Assembly: GCF_014196845.1 (NCBI RefSeq)
Contig: NZ_JACIEM010000002.1
Span: 124,001 to 188,000 of the forward strand
DNA from: Aurantimonas endophytica
GTDB taxonomy: Bacteria; Pseudomonadota; Alphaproteobacteria; Rhizobiales; Rhizobiaceae
DNA length: 64,000 nucleotides
Direction: 5' to 3'
Positions 10,178 through 19,043 of the stretch are shown here, one piece after another. Within the stretch, counting starts at the first letter, position 1, and each line of letters begins with the position of its first letter. A model generated the notes under the pieces. That model worked only from the letters and a program-made list of their open reading frames with translations, was not told where the DNA came from and made no database searches. Both the position numbers and the translations under genes were made by a program.

Positions 10178-12070
10178 TCAGATCTTCTGTTCGAGGTAGC
10201 GCGCCTGGACATCGTCCACCCAGTTGCCGACGTTCCAGGACCCGTATGCTCCCATCTCGGCAATCGCCTCGCGGCCCGCATAAACGGGGATGTGAACGAG
10301 GGAGAGGCCGTCATGGTCGTGCGCCTCCTCCAGCGCCGCTTCTAGGGAGGCCCGCGTGGTGCCGGCGAAGACTGCCTTGACGCCGCTGACCGAGGCGGCC
10401 ATCGCCACATAGTCGACCGCGACGCCGTCATTGGTGCGGAACTCGTGCCCGTACTGGGCATATTGCAGGCTGGTGATCGCGGCCATCCGGCGGTTGTCGA
10501 ACAGCGCGATCATGCCCTTGATGCCGTGCTCGACCCCGTCGATCAGCACCTGCGGGTTCATCATGAAGGAGCCGTCACCGGTGAAGGCGATGCCATAGCG
10601 CGGGCTTTTGACACCGGCCGATCCGAGCAGCGCCGAGGCTGCAAAGCCCATGTAGGACGCGCCGGTCTCGGTAAAGGTGTCGCCGACCGCGTCGTCCTCG
10701 ACAAGCTGGAAACCGTTGGCCTGAACGTCGCCGGCGTCGAAGAACTTTGCCGCTCCGATGCGTTTGGCGAAGGATGCGACGGTACCGATCGCCGCCGGCT
10801 GGGTCAGCACCAGCGTCTCCCATACCACATCGTGGATCGGCGCGGCGTCGGTGCGCTCACGCTTGAAACGGCTCCACGCACGCTTGCGTTCGGCGCATTC
10901 GCGCAGCCAGTCCGTGCGCGCTTCGCTCGCGCCCGGCCGGTCCTCGAGCGCCTCTAGAAGGCGGTCGATTACGGCGGTGATGTCCCCGGGCAGGTGCAGG
11001 GTGTTGGCATAGTGGCTGACATCGTCGACGTCGCCGTTGATGTTGATGACACGCAGCGCGTTCGGATAGCCGACACCGGAGCAATCAGCCTGGCAGACGC
11101 CGCGCGAGCCGATGAAGACCGCGAGCTCGGCTTCCTCCATCGCAAAGTTGCCGCTCATCGAGCCCTTCGAGCCACCGACATGCATGTTCTGTTCGTGGCC
11201 ATCCGGCAGGACGCCGGTCGATCCGGGCGAGAGCACCACGGCAGCGCCGGTCGCCTCGGCGAGCCGGCGCACTGCATCGGCATGTCTGCGTGTACCGCCG
11301 CCCGCCTTGATGACGATCCGATCCGTCCCCGTTATCAGCGATGCCGCCTCGCGATAGACTTTCCCCCCGGCCGGCGCGACAGGCGGCAGTGTCATGCGCC
11401 CCGGCAAGGTCGCGACGTTGAGCTGCATCCGCTGCGGCTGCGTATTGATCGGCAGGAGGATGAAGAACGGGCCGGGCCGGTATGGATGATGGACGCAGCT
11501 GGTGCCGCGGCGCATGCATTCGCGCAGGGATTCCGGCGTATGGAGCGTGTGCGACTGGCCGAGCAGGGCGGTGATCTTGCCGAACAGGCCCTGCTCGGGC
11601 TTCGGCACCTGCTGCATGTTGTAGCCTTCGCCGCGCGTCGTCTCGTCACCATAGATGTGATAGACGCCAATGCCGTTGGACGCTGCCGCGAGCGAGCCCG
11701 CCATGGCCTGCAGGCCACCTGGGCCGATTGAGGTGACTACCGCTGGGGTACGGCCATACTGCCAGGCATGGGCCGTAGCGGCGTGCGCCATCTCGACCTC
11801 GTTGCGACAGTTGATCACCGTGACAACTCCCACTTCACTGTAGAGGCGCAGGACGTTGCCGAGGTCCGTCGAGCCGTGGCCGAAGATCGCGAAGTAATGC
11901 GTCACGCCCTGCTTCAGGAGCCCGATGACCAGCGCCTCGGAAAGCGTTGTCTCGATCGGCATACCGGCCGCCGCGAAGGCAGCCTCGACACCGTCATGAG
12001 CGGAGAGAAGTGCGGCGCGCCGCCTGATGCCCGCTTCCTGGTCCTCGCGCGTGAAATCGCTCTTAAGCAT
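10178..12070 (-). CDS. IolD-like thiamine diphosphate-dependent enzyme
   Basis: 630 residues, the size of the inositol-pathway ring hydrolase IolD rather than the 550-600 of acetolactate synthase. The N-terminal pyrimidine-binding domain has the cofactor glutamate in NCRNEVEMAHAATAHAW, and the C-terminal domain has the ThDP/Mg motif opening with GDGSFMMN and ending near FDNRRMAAI. Known IolD cleaves a cyclic 1,2-diketone. No other iol genes are present, so a different cyclic diketone or a carboligase/decarboxylase role is possible. I chose the ATG at 12070, which overlaps the tctA stop by 8 bp; a TTG at 12082 is the alternative. Confidence 0.85.
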   Translation of the reverse strand: MLKSDFTREDQEAGIRRRAALLSAHDGVEAAFAAAGMPIETTLSEALVIGLLKQGVTHYFAIFGHGSTDLGNVLRLYSEVGVVTVINCRNEVEMAHAATAHAWQYGRTPAVVTSIGPGGLQAMAGSLAAASNGIGVYHIYGDETTRGEGYNMQQVPKPEQGLFGKITALLGQSHTLHTPESLRECMRRGTSCVHHPYRPGPFFILLPINTQPQRMQLNVATLPGRMTLPPVAPAGGKVYREAASLITGTDRIVIKAGGGTRRHADAVRRLAEATGAAVVLSPGSTGVLPDGHEQNMHVGGSKGSMSGNFAMEEAELAVFIGSRGVCQADCSGVGYPNALRVININGDVDDVSHYANTLHLPGDITAVIDRLLEALEDRPGASEARTDWLRECAERKRAWSRFKRERTDAAPIHDVVWETLVLTQPAAIGTVASFAKRIGAAKFFDAGDVQANGFQLVEDDAVGDTFTETGASYMGFAASALLGSAGVKSPRYGIAFTGDGSFMMNPQVLIDGVEHGIKGMIALFDNRRMAAITSLQYAQYGHEFRTNDGVAVDYVAMAASVSGVKAVFAGTTRASLEAALEEAHDHDGLSLVHIPVYAGREAIAEMGAYGSWNVGNWVDDVQARYLEQKI

Positions 12071-13577
12071 TGCTCGACTCAACCTCTGCTATCTTCCGCT
12101 TCCTGTCGACCAGCTGGCTTGAGAGCTGGAGCCCGATGATCAAGGCAGCGAGACCGAAGAAGACCAGCGCGGTCGGCGAGGTATAGAAGATCGCCAGGTC
12201 TCCGCCGGACAGGCTCATCGCCGTACGGAACTCGCCTTCCAGAATCGGCCCGAGCACCAGGCCCAGGATGATCGGCGTGATCGGGATATCGGCCTTGATC
12301 GCCGCGTAAGCGAGCACGCCTACGATCGCCATCGTGTAGATGTCGAAGACGCTATTGCGGACGGTGAAGGCGCCGATGCCGCACAGCACGATGATGACCA
12401 CGGCCATCAGCCGGGGTGGAACCCTGAGAACGTGGACGAAGAGCCGGATTCCGAACAGCTGGACGACCAGGATCACCACGTAGGCGACGATGATCGAGAT
12501 GTAGATGCCGTAGACCTCTGCCTGGTTGGTCAGGAACAGCGCCGGTCCCGGCACGAGGCCGTGGATCATCATCCCCGCCAAGACGATGGCGGTGGCGGGA
12601 TCGCCCGGAATGCCCAAGGCCAGAAGCGGGATCATCGTGCCGCCCGTCACGGCATTGTTGGCTGTCTCCGGCGCGACGACCCCCTCGATTGCACCCTTGC
12701 CAAACTTCGACGGATCCTTGGAAAAGCGGCGGGCGTGGTCGTAGGCAAGGAAGGACGCGATCGGTCCGCCCGTTCCAGGGATCGCCCCGATCCCGGTGCC
12801 GATCAGGGCACTGCGAACCATCAGCCACAGATTGCCGACGATCAGTCGGAAGGACGGGAGCTCTGCACGAACGTCGCGCATCGCCGGCGGCGGCTTGATG
12901 CCGCGCCGATGCTCCTCGAAGACCTGGATGATGAACGGCACGGCGAACAGTCCGATCATCGCCACGAGCAGATTGACGCCCTGCAGCATGCTGGTCGTCC
13001 CAAAGGTCATGCGCGGTACGCCTTCAACCGCGTCGAGACCGATGGTCATTACCATCAGCCCAAGAACACCGGCGATCAGGCCACGCATCATCGACTTGCC
13101 GGCCATGCCGCAGATCGTCGACAGGCCGAAAACCACCAGGGCAAAAATCTCGGCGGGGCCGAAAGAGATCGCCATTCGCGAGACGACGTCCACCGAGACG
13201 ACCATCACGGCGAGGCTGAAAATGCCGCCGAAGGTGGATACGATGACGGCCATGCCAAGTGCGATCGAGGCGCGCCCCTGCTTAGCCATCGGGTAGCCGT
13301 CGATCACAGTGGCCGCCGCCGATGGCGTGCCGGGGATGCCGAGCAGAATGGCCGAGACCGAGCCGCCGGTCATGCCGCCGATATAGGTGCCGAGCAACAG
13401 GCCGATTGCGGGGACGGCGCCCATTCCGAATGTGAGCGGCAGTGCCAAGGCCAGGGCAACCGTAAAGGTGAGGCCTGGGATCGATCCGAATATCAATCCG
13501 ATGACGGAGCCGAGGGCTATCGCCCCAAGGGCTTCCGGTTGCAGCGTAAGGGCTGCTGCTGCCAGGAATGCTTCCAT
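12063..13577 (-). CDS. Tripartite tricarboxylate transporter permease TctA family
   Basis: Large membrane subunit of a TctABC-type, binding-protein-dependent secondary transporter. 504 residues and hydrophobic along its whole length, with the family motif GSIPGLTFTVALALALPLTFGM region near residues 30-50 and MTGGSVSAILLGIPGTPSA near 70-85. Its ATG lies 6 bp after the tctB stop, and it is followed directly by the ThDP enzyme, so the transporter is embedded in the catabolic operon and presumably brings in its substrate. Confidence 0.95.
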   Translation of the reverse strand: MEAFLAAAALTLQPEALGAIALGSVIGLIFGSIPGLTFTVALALALPLTFGMGAVPAIGLLLGTYIGGMTGGSVSAILLGIPGTPSAAATVIDGYPMAKQGRASIALGMAVIVSTFGGIFSLAVMVVSVDVVSRMAISFGPAEIFALVVFGLSTICGMAGKSMMRGLIAGVLGLMVMTIGLDAVEGVPRMTFGTTSMLQGVNLLVAMIGLFAVPFIIQVFEEHRRGIKPPPAMRDVRAELPSFRLIVGNLWLMVRSALIGTGIGAIPGTGGPIASFLAYDHARRFSKDPSKFGKGAIEGVVAPETANNAVTGGTMIPLLALGIPGDPATAIVLAGMMIHGLVPGPALFLTNQAEVYGIYISIIVAYVVILVVQLFGIRLFVHVLRVPPRLMAVVIIVLCGIGAFTVRNSVFDIYTMAIVGVLAYAAIKADIPITPIILGLVLGPILEGEFRTAMSLSGGDLAIFYTSPTALVFFGLAALIIGLQLSSQLVDRKRKIAEVESSNA

Positions 13578-13583
13578 GTCAGT

Positions 13584-14096
13584 TCAACCCAGATTGATCC
13601 AGGAGCCGGTGGCGAGATAGACCCCGAGGATCTTCCCGAAGACCAGCCAGCAACCGAAGGTGACTCCGACGCTCATCAAGAAGATGCGAAGCGGCGAGCG
13701 ATCGCCGGCGCAGACGATCATGATCGAGGTGACCGTCACCAGGGTCGCCAGCACGAAGCCGATGAGCTGCATCAGGAACCCATATGCGATCAGGTGAGCG
13801 AAGGTCAGGAGCAGCGGCACGGGCGTAAAACGCTCGCCTTCGACCGCCGTCGCGCTGTCGCTCCGATAGGCATCGCTGGCGGTTGCGGCCTCTCCCTCGG
13901 GCCGGCGCAGGGCGGTCGCAATCATCGCCGCCGAGAACAACGCCAGGAGACCGCCGAGCAGGAGGGGGAACGCGCGGGGACCGACATCCCCGCCACCCGC
14001 ACCGGCCGGAATCGTCCGCCAGACCATCAGCATCCACGCGATGGCGAGTACCAGAAGCACCGTGCCAGTGAGCATGTCGCGCGACTTCTCTGTCAT
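13584..14096 (-). CDS. Tripartite tricarboxylate transporter TctB family protein
   Basis: Small membrane subunit of the same transporter, 170 residues with four hydrophobic segments (about residues 10-27, 40-60, 97-120, 125-165). The GGGDVGPRAFPLLLGGLLAL segment after the first helix is typical of TctB. It lies between tctC and tctA with gaps of 25 and 6 bp. A 50-residue cytosolic loop rich in Ala, Glu and Asp follows the second helix. Confidence 0.9.
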   Translation of the reverse strand: MTEKSRDMLTGTVLLVLAIAWMLMVWRTIPAGAGGGDVGPRAFPLLLGGLLALFSAAMIATALRRPEGEAATASDAYRSDSATAVEGERFTPVPLLLTFAHLIAYGFLMQLIGFVLATLVTVTSIMIVCAGDRSPLRIFLMSVGVTFGCWLVFGKILGVYLATGSWINLG

Positions 14097-14121
14097 CGTT
14101 TCCTCCCGATGCCGTCGTCGG

Positions 14122-15087
14122 TCAGTTTGACATGCCGAGCTCGCCGAGAAGCTCGCCGTAGAACGCGTCGTCCTTTGCGATCACCTCGCCGAACTCCGCG
14201 CGGCCCTTGAAGGCGGGCTCGTAGCCGATGTTCGCCGATGCCGAGGTGAATTTCTCCGACTCGGTCGCGGCCTTGGCAGCGGCCTCGAGCTTCACCAGGA
14301 TTTCCTCGGGCGTACCCATCGGTGCCGCGAGGCCGCGCCACATCGAGATGTCGATGTCAAAGCCTTGGTCCTTCGCTGTTTTGACGTCTGGCAGCACGCT
14401 TACCGGCTGGGCGCCGGTGGAGCCGAGCACGGTCAAATCGCCGGTCTTGATGTAGGAGAGGAACTGGCCGGGCCACTGGATGGCGGCGTCGATGCGGCCG
14501 GCCAGGAGTTCAATGGGCGCCTTGCCGTCGCCGTAGGAGATGTAGTTCACCTTGTCGGCGATGCCCATCGCGTCGAACAGGGCGGCGGAGGCGAGATGGG
14601 TGAAAGAGCCCTTGCCGGAAATGCCCACATTGATCGTCTTGTCGCCGGCCTTTACCGCCTCTGCCATCTCCTGGAGGTTGCTCCAGCCCTTCGCGGAATT
14701 GACGGCGAGCACAGGAATCTCGACCGAGACCTGGGCGATCGGCTCGAATGCTTCGTAGTTGAAGGGCAGGGTGCCGAGATGGTGCGTCGTGTTGATAGAA
14801 TTGGAGTTCCAGACGATGTTGTAGCCGTCCGGGCGCGTCGCCTGCACATGAGCGTAGCCAATGGCGCCGCCGCCGCCGGTGCGTGCGACGGGTACTACTG
14901 GCGAGCCAAGCTCTTGGCCCATTAGTTCTGCCAGGAGTTGCGCAGTGGTGTTGGCGGTGCCGCCGAAGAGGACGGTCATCTCGACCGGTTTCTCTGGATA
15001 CTCGGCTTTGGCCGAGAGGGTACCTGCAAGGGTTGCGGCGAGGATGGCGACGGCGGCGACACGGCCGCGCGATTTCAAGAACGACAT
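14122..15087 (-). CDS. Tripartite tricarboxylate transporter substrate-binding protein (TctC/Bug family)
   Basis: Periplasmic solute receptor of 321 residues. A signal peptide covers about residues 1-27, ending at LSAKAEYPEKP; the mature protein starts with the YPEKPVEM pattern common in TctC/Bug proteins and has a mid-chain GKGSFTHLA segment. The start at ATG 15087 is preceded by GGGAGGAAACAAC; upstream extension in frame is antisense to other signal and adds no signal peptide. Bug proteins usually bind small carboxylates, which fits a pathway of acids. Confidence 0.93.
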   Translation of the reverse strand: MSFLKSRGRVAAVAILAATLAGTLSAKAEYPEKPVEMTVLFGGTANTTAQLLAELMGQELGSPVVPVARTGGGGAIGYAHVQATRPDGYNIVWNSNSINTTHHLGTLPFNYEAFEPIAQVSVEIPVLAVNSAKGWSNLQEMAEAVKAGDKTINVGISGKGSFTHLASAALFDAMGIADKVNYISYGDGKAPIELLAGRIDAAIQWPGQFLSYIKTGDLTVLGSTGAQPVSVLPDVKTAKDQGFDIDISMWRGLAAPMGTPEEILVKLEAAAKAATESEKFTSASANIGYEPAFKGRAEFGEVIAKDDAFYGELLGELGMSN

Positions 15088-15209
15088 GTTGTTTCCTCCC
15101 AGTTGAAACGCGTCGCAGCCTCCCGCCGCGACAGTCAGTCCATGCTGATCGACGCCGGCCGGCCCGTATTCGGGTCCGTCCATCGCCCCCGTGAGCAAGC
15201 TCGGGATTG

Positions 15210-16220
15210 TCAGTTCACCAGCGCAGAATTGCGGGCCTGCTTTGCTTCCAGTCCCGCAAGAATGGCCTCCGGGGTCGCCGGCAGCGCGGTGATGCGCACG
15301 CCGATTGCGTCGTAGATGGCGTTCATGATGGCTGGTGCGGTCGGCACCAGCGCCGGCTCGCCGATGCCCTTCGCCCCCAGCGGGCTGCGCGGGTCGCGGT
15401 CCTCCACCAGGGCAACGTTGATCTGCGGAATGTCGAGCGAGGTTGGCAGGATGTATTTCGAGAAGCCGTGGGTCGTCGTGTGGCCCTTGTCGAGCTGGTA
15501 GTCCTCCATCAGCGCCTGGCCGAGGCCCTGGACGATGCCGCCCTCGATCTGGCCTTCGACGCCGCGCGGATTGATTGCCCGGCCGACATCGTGGATGGCC
15601 CACATGCCGAGAACCTGAACTTCGCCTGTCAGCGTGTCGACCTCGACCTCCGCCACCTGGCACCCGAACACATAGGCCTGCCAAGGTGCTCCGGAACCGT
15701 CGACGGGGTCTAGGCCGGTGCCATGGGCCGTGAAGGATCCCGACCCGACCGGCACGACGCCGCGCTTCTTGCAGAGGGCCACAGCCTCGTCGACGGTCAT
15801 ACGCTTGTTAGTGCCCTCGGCCCAGATGTCGCCGTCGAAGGCTTTGATCGCGGCTGTATCGACCTGCCAGTACGCCGCCAGCTCGGCGTCGAGCTTTGCT
15901 CGTGCGTCCCGGCAGGCGATAGCGACGCTGTTCCCAATCATGTACGTCTGTCGCGTCGCCCCGGCATGGGCTGCTTCAGGCGACCGAGCCGTGTCGTTGT
16001 CGCCAATCGTCACGTCCTCCGGCCGGATGCCGAGCTCGTCGGCCGCCACTTGGGCCAGCACCGTCAGGATACCCTCGCCGATCTCGGTGACGCCGGTGAC
16101 CACCTTCGCGGTGCCGCCATCATCCATTTCCACCCAGGCGCCCGCCCGATCGATCGTGGCGGTACGGGCGATGCCATACCACGATGCGGCCATGCCGCGT
16201 CCCTTTGCATGCCGTTGCAT
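15210..16220 (-). CDS. Molybdenum hydroxylase, molybdopterin-binding C-terminal half (separate polypeptide)
   Basis: 336 residues matching only the second half of a xanthine dehydrogenase/CO dehydrogenase-type Moco subunit: RGMAASWYGIARTAT, then VTEIGEGILTVLAQ, and the active-site glutamate in AKGIGEPALVPTAP near residue 290. The upstream gene supplies the first half. The ATG at 16220 has its own ribosome site (GGAGGTAGCGTG) and overlaps the previous stop as TGATG, so the two halves look like coupled genes rather than a random frameshift. The 122 bp to tctC contain no gene. Confidence 0.82.
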   Translation of the reverse strand: MQRHAKGRGMAASWYGIARTATIDRAGAWVEMDDGGTAKVVTGVTEIGEGILTVLAQVAADELGIRPEDVTIGDNDTARSPEAAHAGATRQTYMIGNSVAIACRDARAKLDAELAAYWQVDTAAIKAFDGDIWAEGTNKRMTVDEAVALCKKRGVVPVGSGSFTAHGTGLDPVDGSGAPWQAYVFGCQVAEVEVDTLTGEVQVLGMWAIHDVGRAINPRGVEGQIEGGIVQGLGQALMEDYQLDKGHTTTHGFSKYILPTSLDIPQINVALVEDRDPRSPLGAKGIGEPALVPTAPAIMNAIYDAIGVRITALPATPEAILAGLEAKQARNSALVN

Positions 16221-18100
16221 CACGCTACCTCCTGCCGGGAATCGGTCGTCTCGAGCCTGAACCGCGCGCCGAGCGTGCACGATCGGCGGGTGTCGGGGCC
16301 GCCGAGATCGCCGCGGCTCGCACCGCGGCTCGTCGGCGCGCCGGCTTCCCAGCGGCAGAAAGCCTCTGCCGTAGCCAGCACCTCGGCAATCGATACGGTC
16401 TCGAGACGTTGACCAGTATGGGTCAGCGAGCCGATCTTCATCATGTTGCGGCGGCGGATCTCGAACGGGTCGAGGCCCAGGCGCTCGGCGCAGATGTCGA
16501 GGTGAGATTCGGTGGCGAATTGCGACTGCATTGCCCCGAAGGTCCTGAAGGCGCCGGACGGCGTGTTGTTGGTGTAGATGCCGTAGGTGTCGATCTGGAC
16601 ATTGGGAATGTCGTAGGGGCCGAGCGACAGGATCGCCGCCTTGCGCATCACGCCTTCCGTCGACATGCCGTAAGCGCCACCGTCGCTGATCATCTTGAAT
16701 GAGACTGCGGTGATTGTGCCGTCGTTCTTCAGTCCCATCCGGTACGTCACCCGGGACGGGTGGCGCTTGGCGGAGGCGATGATCGACTCTTCCCTTGTGA
16801 AGATCAGCCGCACCGGGCGGCCGGTCTTCATCGCCGAGAGGGCCAGCATGCCCTGGTAGATCATGTCTTCTTTGCCGCCGAAGCCGCCGCCGACCGGGCT
16901 CATGATGAAGCGGACCTTATTGATCGGCTTGTCGATGATGGTCGCCAGCATGTGGCGGTGGTGGGTGATGTTCTGGCTCGGCGAGAACACCGTCACGACG
17001 CCGTCGTGATCGACATAGGCGAGCCCTGCCTCAGGCTCGAGATAGGCGTGCTCCACCTGCTGGGTCGAGTAGCTGTTCTCGACAATGATGTCGGCTTCGG
17101 CAAAGCCCTGTTCCACATTGCCTTTGCGGATCGGGATGTGCTTGACGAGATTGTTCGGCGCGTAGTCGTGCACGACGACCGCGCCGGGAAGCATCGCCTC
17201 CTCCGGGTCGAAGATGCCAGGGAGTTCCTCGTATTCGACCTTGATCAGCGACAGCGCGCGGCGAGCGATCTCCTGGGTCTCGGCGGACACCGCAGCGACA
17301 GCCTCGCCGACGTAGCGGACTTTTTCGCGGGCCATCACCGGCTGGTCATGGACAAAGACGCCGAAGCCATCGACACCGGGGACGTCGCGATGGGTGATGA
17401 CGCATTCAACGCCTTCCATCGCCTCGGCGGCCGAGGTGTCGATCGATAGGATCCGGGCATGGGGATGTGGGCTGCGCAGCACCTGCATGTGCAGCATGTC
17501 CTGCATCGTCGTGTCGCCAGCATATTTCAGAGCGCCGGAGACCTTAGACGGGGCGTCAAGCCGCCGGACGTTGTTGCCGATGTAGGAGTCGCCGGCGCCC
17601 TCGGCGTCGAGTGCACTTGCGGCTAACCGGCCGTTTAACACGTCGCGTGCGAGCTCGACCGCCTCGAAGATCTTGGTATAGCCCGTGCAGCGGCAGATAT
17701 TGCCGCCGAGCCGTTCCTTGATTTCCTCGATGTCAGCGAAAGGGTTTTCCCGCAGCGCCGAGGTCGCGGCCATCACCATGCCGGGGATGCAATAGCCGCA
17801 CTGACTCGCCCCTGTCTTGTGGAAGGCCCTTTGCAGGGTCGTGAGTTCGCCGCGGGGGGCCAGGCCCTCGACCGTCTGGATCGTGGCGCCGTCGGCCTTG
17901 TTGGCCGGCATCAGGCACGATTTCACCAGCTTGCCGTCGACGAAGACCGAGCAGGTGCCGCATTCGCCGGCGCCGCAGCCCTCCTTCGCGCCGGTGAGGT
18001 GGACCTCCTCGCGCAGATAGTCGAGCAGCCGGTATTGACCGTTGACGGGCTTGTTCACCCGGCGGCCGTTGACCGTCATGGTCAGGATCTGGTCAGACAT
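16220..18100 (-). CDS. Molybdenum hydroxylase: 2Fe-2S subunit fused to molybdopterin-binding N-terminal half
   Basis: 626 residues. Residues 1-160 are the two-cluster [2Fe-2S] subunit: GCGAGECGTCSV (plant-type cluster) and QCGYCIPGMVM with NICRCTGY. From about residue 170 the Moco subunit begins (RRLDAPSKVSGALKYAGD), with VGGGFGGKEDM and GAFRTFGAMQSQF. It stops after about 40 residues of low-complexity linker, where the Moco subunit normally continues; the rest is in the next gene. The start is ATG 18100 behind AAAGGGAGGCAGTCC, overlapping the FAD subunit stop by 8 bp. Likely reaction: hydroxylation of an aldehyde or N-heterocycle. Confidence 0.88.
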   Translation of the reverse strand: MSDQILTMTVNGRRVNKPVNGQYRLLDYLREEVHLTGAKEGCGAGECGTCSVFVDGKLVKSCLMPANKADGATIQTVEGLAPRGELTTLQRAFHKTGASQCGYCIPGMVMAATSALRENPFADIEEIKERLGGNICRCTGYTKIFEAVELARDVLNGRLAASALDAEGAGDSYIGNNVRRLDAPSKVSGALKYAGDTTMQDMLHMQVLRSPHPHARILSIDTSAAEAMEGVECVITHRDVPGVDGFGVFVHDQPVMAREKVRYVGEAVAAVSAETQEIARRALSLIKVEYEELPGIFDPEEAMLPGAVVVHDYAPNNLVKHIPIRKGNVEQGFAEADIIVENSYSTQQVEHAYLEPEAGLAYVDHDGVVTVFSPSQNITHHRHMLATIIDKPINKVRFIMSPVGGGFGGKEDMIYQGMLALSAMKTGRPVRLIFTREESIIASAKRHPSRVTYRMGLKNDGTITAVSFKMISDGGAYGMSTEGVMRKAAILSLGPYDIPNVQIDTYGIYTNNTPSGAFRTFGAMQSQFATESHLDICAERLGLDPFEIRRRNMMKIGSLTHTGQRLETVSIAEVLATAEAFCRWEAGAPTSRGASRGDLGGPDTRRSCTLGARFRLETTDSRQEVA

Positions 18101-19010
18101 GGACTGCCTCCCTTTGAACGTCGTTCGGTATCGGAGCGCCGCAGGCGACCAGCGCGTCCTCGATCGCGGCCTCGACAAAGCCGCGGACCACGCGCCGCCG
18201 ATATTCGACGCGCGAGCGCGAGGCGACGCGGTCGGCCGGCCTGATGCTCGCCTCCGCCACGATTTGGCGGGTGATCGGCTGGCCCCGCAGCATGTCCTCG
18301 ATGTCGCGGAGCCGCACCGGCACCGGCCCGATGCCGCCCAGCGCCAGACGCACATCCTCGAATCGGTCGCCGCTCGCGCTGGTCTTCACCAGCGCCACGG
18401 CGGAGACCTTGGAAATCACCAACGAGCGCCGCTGCCCGACCTTCTGGAACGAGCCGCCATAGCCCTGCATGGATTCGCACGTTACGGCGCTGATCAGTTC
18501 CCCGGTCTCCATGGCGTTGGCGCCGGGGCCGCGGACGAATTCGGCGATCGGCACGGTGCGATGGCGGATCGCACCGCCTTCCAGCCGGGCAAGCTCGACA
18601 TCGGCATTCATCGCTAGGAGCGGCGGCATGCCGTCGGCGGCTGGCGACGCATTGGCGATATTGCCCGCCAGCGTTGCCTGTTCGCGGACCTGGTCGTCCG
18701 CGAACCAGATCGCGCAGGAGGGCATGCAGGGCAGATGCTCGCGGAGCACGTCGTCTTCCAGGAAAGCCTGGAAGACGACGTTGGCATTGAGCCGCACCCT
18801 GCCATCGGCGATCGTGTAGCCTTGGAACTCCGCTACCCGGCTGAGGTCGACGACGACCGGATAGTGGACGTCGCCCCCGCGACCTTCGCGGGCATAGGGA
18901 ACTACGTCGGTCGCCCCGGCAATGACCTTGCCGTTTGACGGCAGCCGTTCGACCGCCTCCAGCGCTTCGTGCAAGGTCCTCGGCATGACGTATTCATCGA
19001 ATGAAAGCAT
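18093..19010 (-). CDS. Molybdenum hydroxylase FAD-binding subunit
   Basis: 305 residues of the CoxM/XdhB medium subunit family, which passes electrons from the Fe-S subunit to NAD or a quinone. Flavin-binding signatures are KVIAGATDVVPYAREG (near residue 27) and ATLAGNIANASPAADGMPPLLA (near 110). Its stop overlaps the start of the Fe-S/Moco gene (ATGTCTGA), so the enzyme subunits are made together. The start at ATG 19010 gives the family's usual N-terminus (FDEYVMPRTLHEALE). Confidence 0.93.
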   Translation of the reverse strand: MLSFDEYVMPRTLHEALEAVERLPSNGKVIAGATDVVPYAREGRGGDVHYPVVVDLSRVAEFQGYTIADGRVRLNANVVFQAFLEDDVLREHLPCMPSCAIWFADDQVREQATLAGNIANASPAADGMPPLLAMNADVELARLEGGAIRHRTVPIAEFVRGPGANAMETGELISAVTCESMQGYGGSFQKVGQRRSLVISKVSAVALVKTSASGDRFEDVRLALGGIGPVPVRLRDIEDMLRGQPITRQIVAEASIRPADRVASRSRVEYRRRVVRGFVEAAIEDALVACGAPIPNDVQREAVHV

Positions 19011-19043
19011 CTGATCGCCCTTCGGCCTCGGTCAGTTGGTCGC

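Noticed and set aside
12432-14210. 592-codon frame on the plus strand across tctA and tctB
   Set aside because: Composition is His/Asp/Arg-rich and follows the codon structure of the opposite-strand transporter genes.
16220-16280. Simple frameshift error in the Moco subunit
   Set aside because: Considered likely at first, but the internal ribosome site, the TGATG overlap and the position at a domain linker favour a real split; still listed as something to re-sequence.
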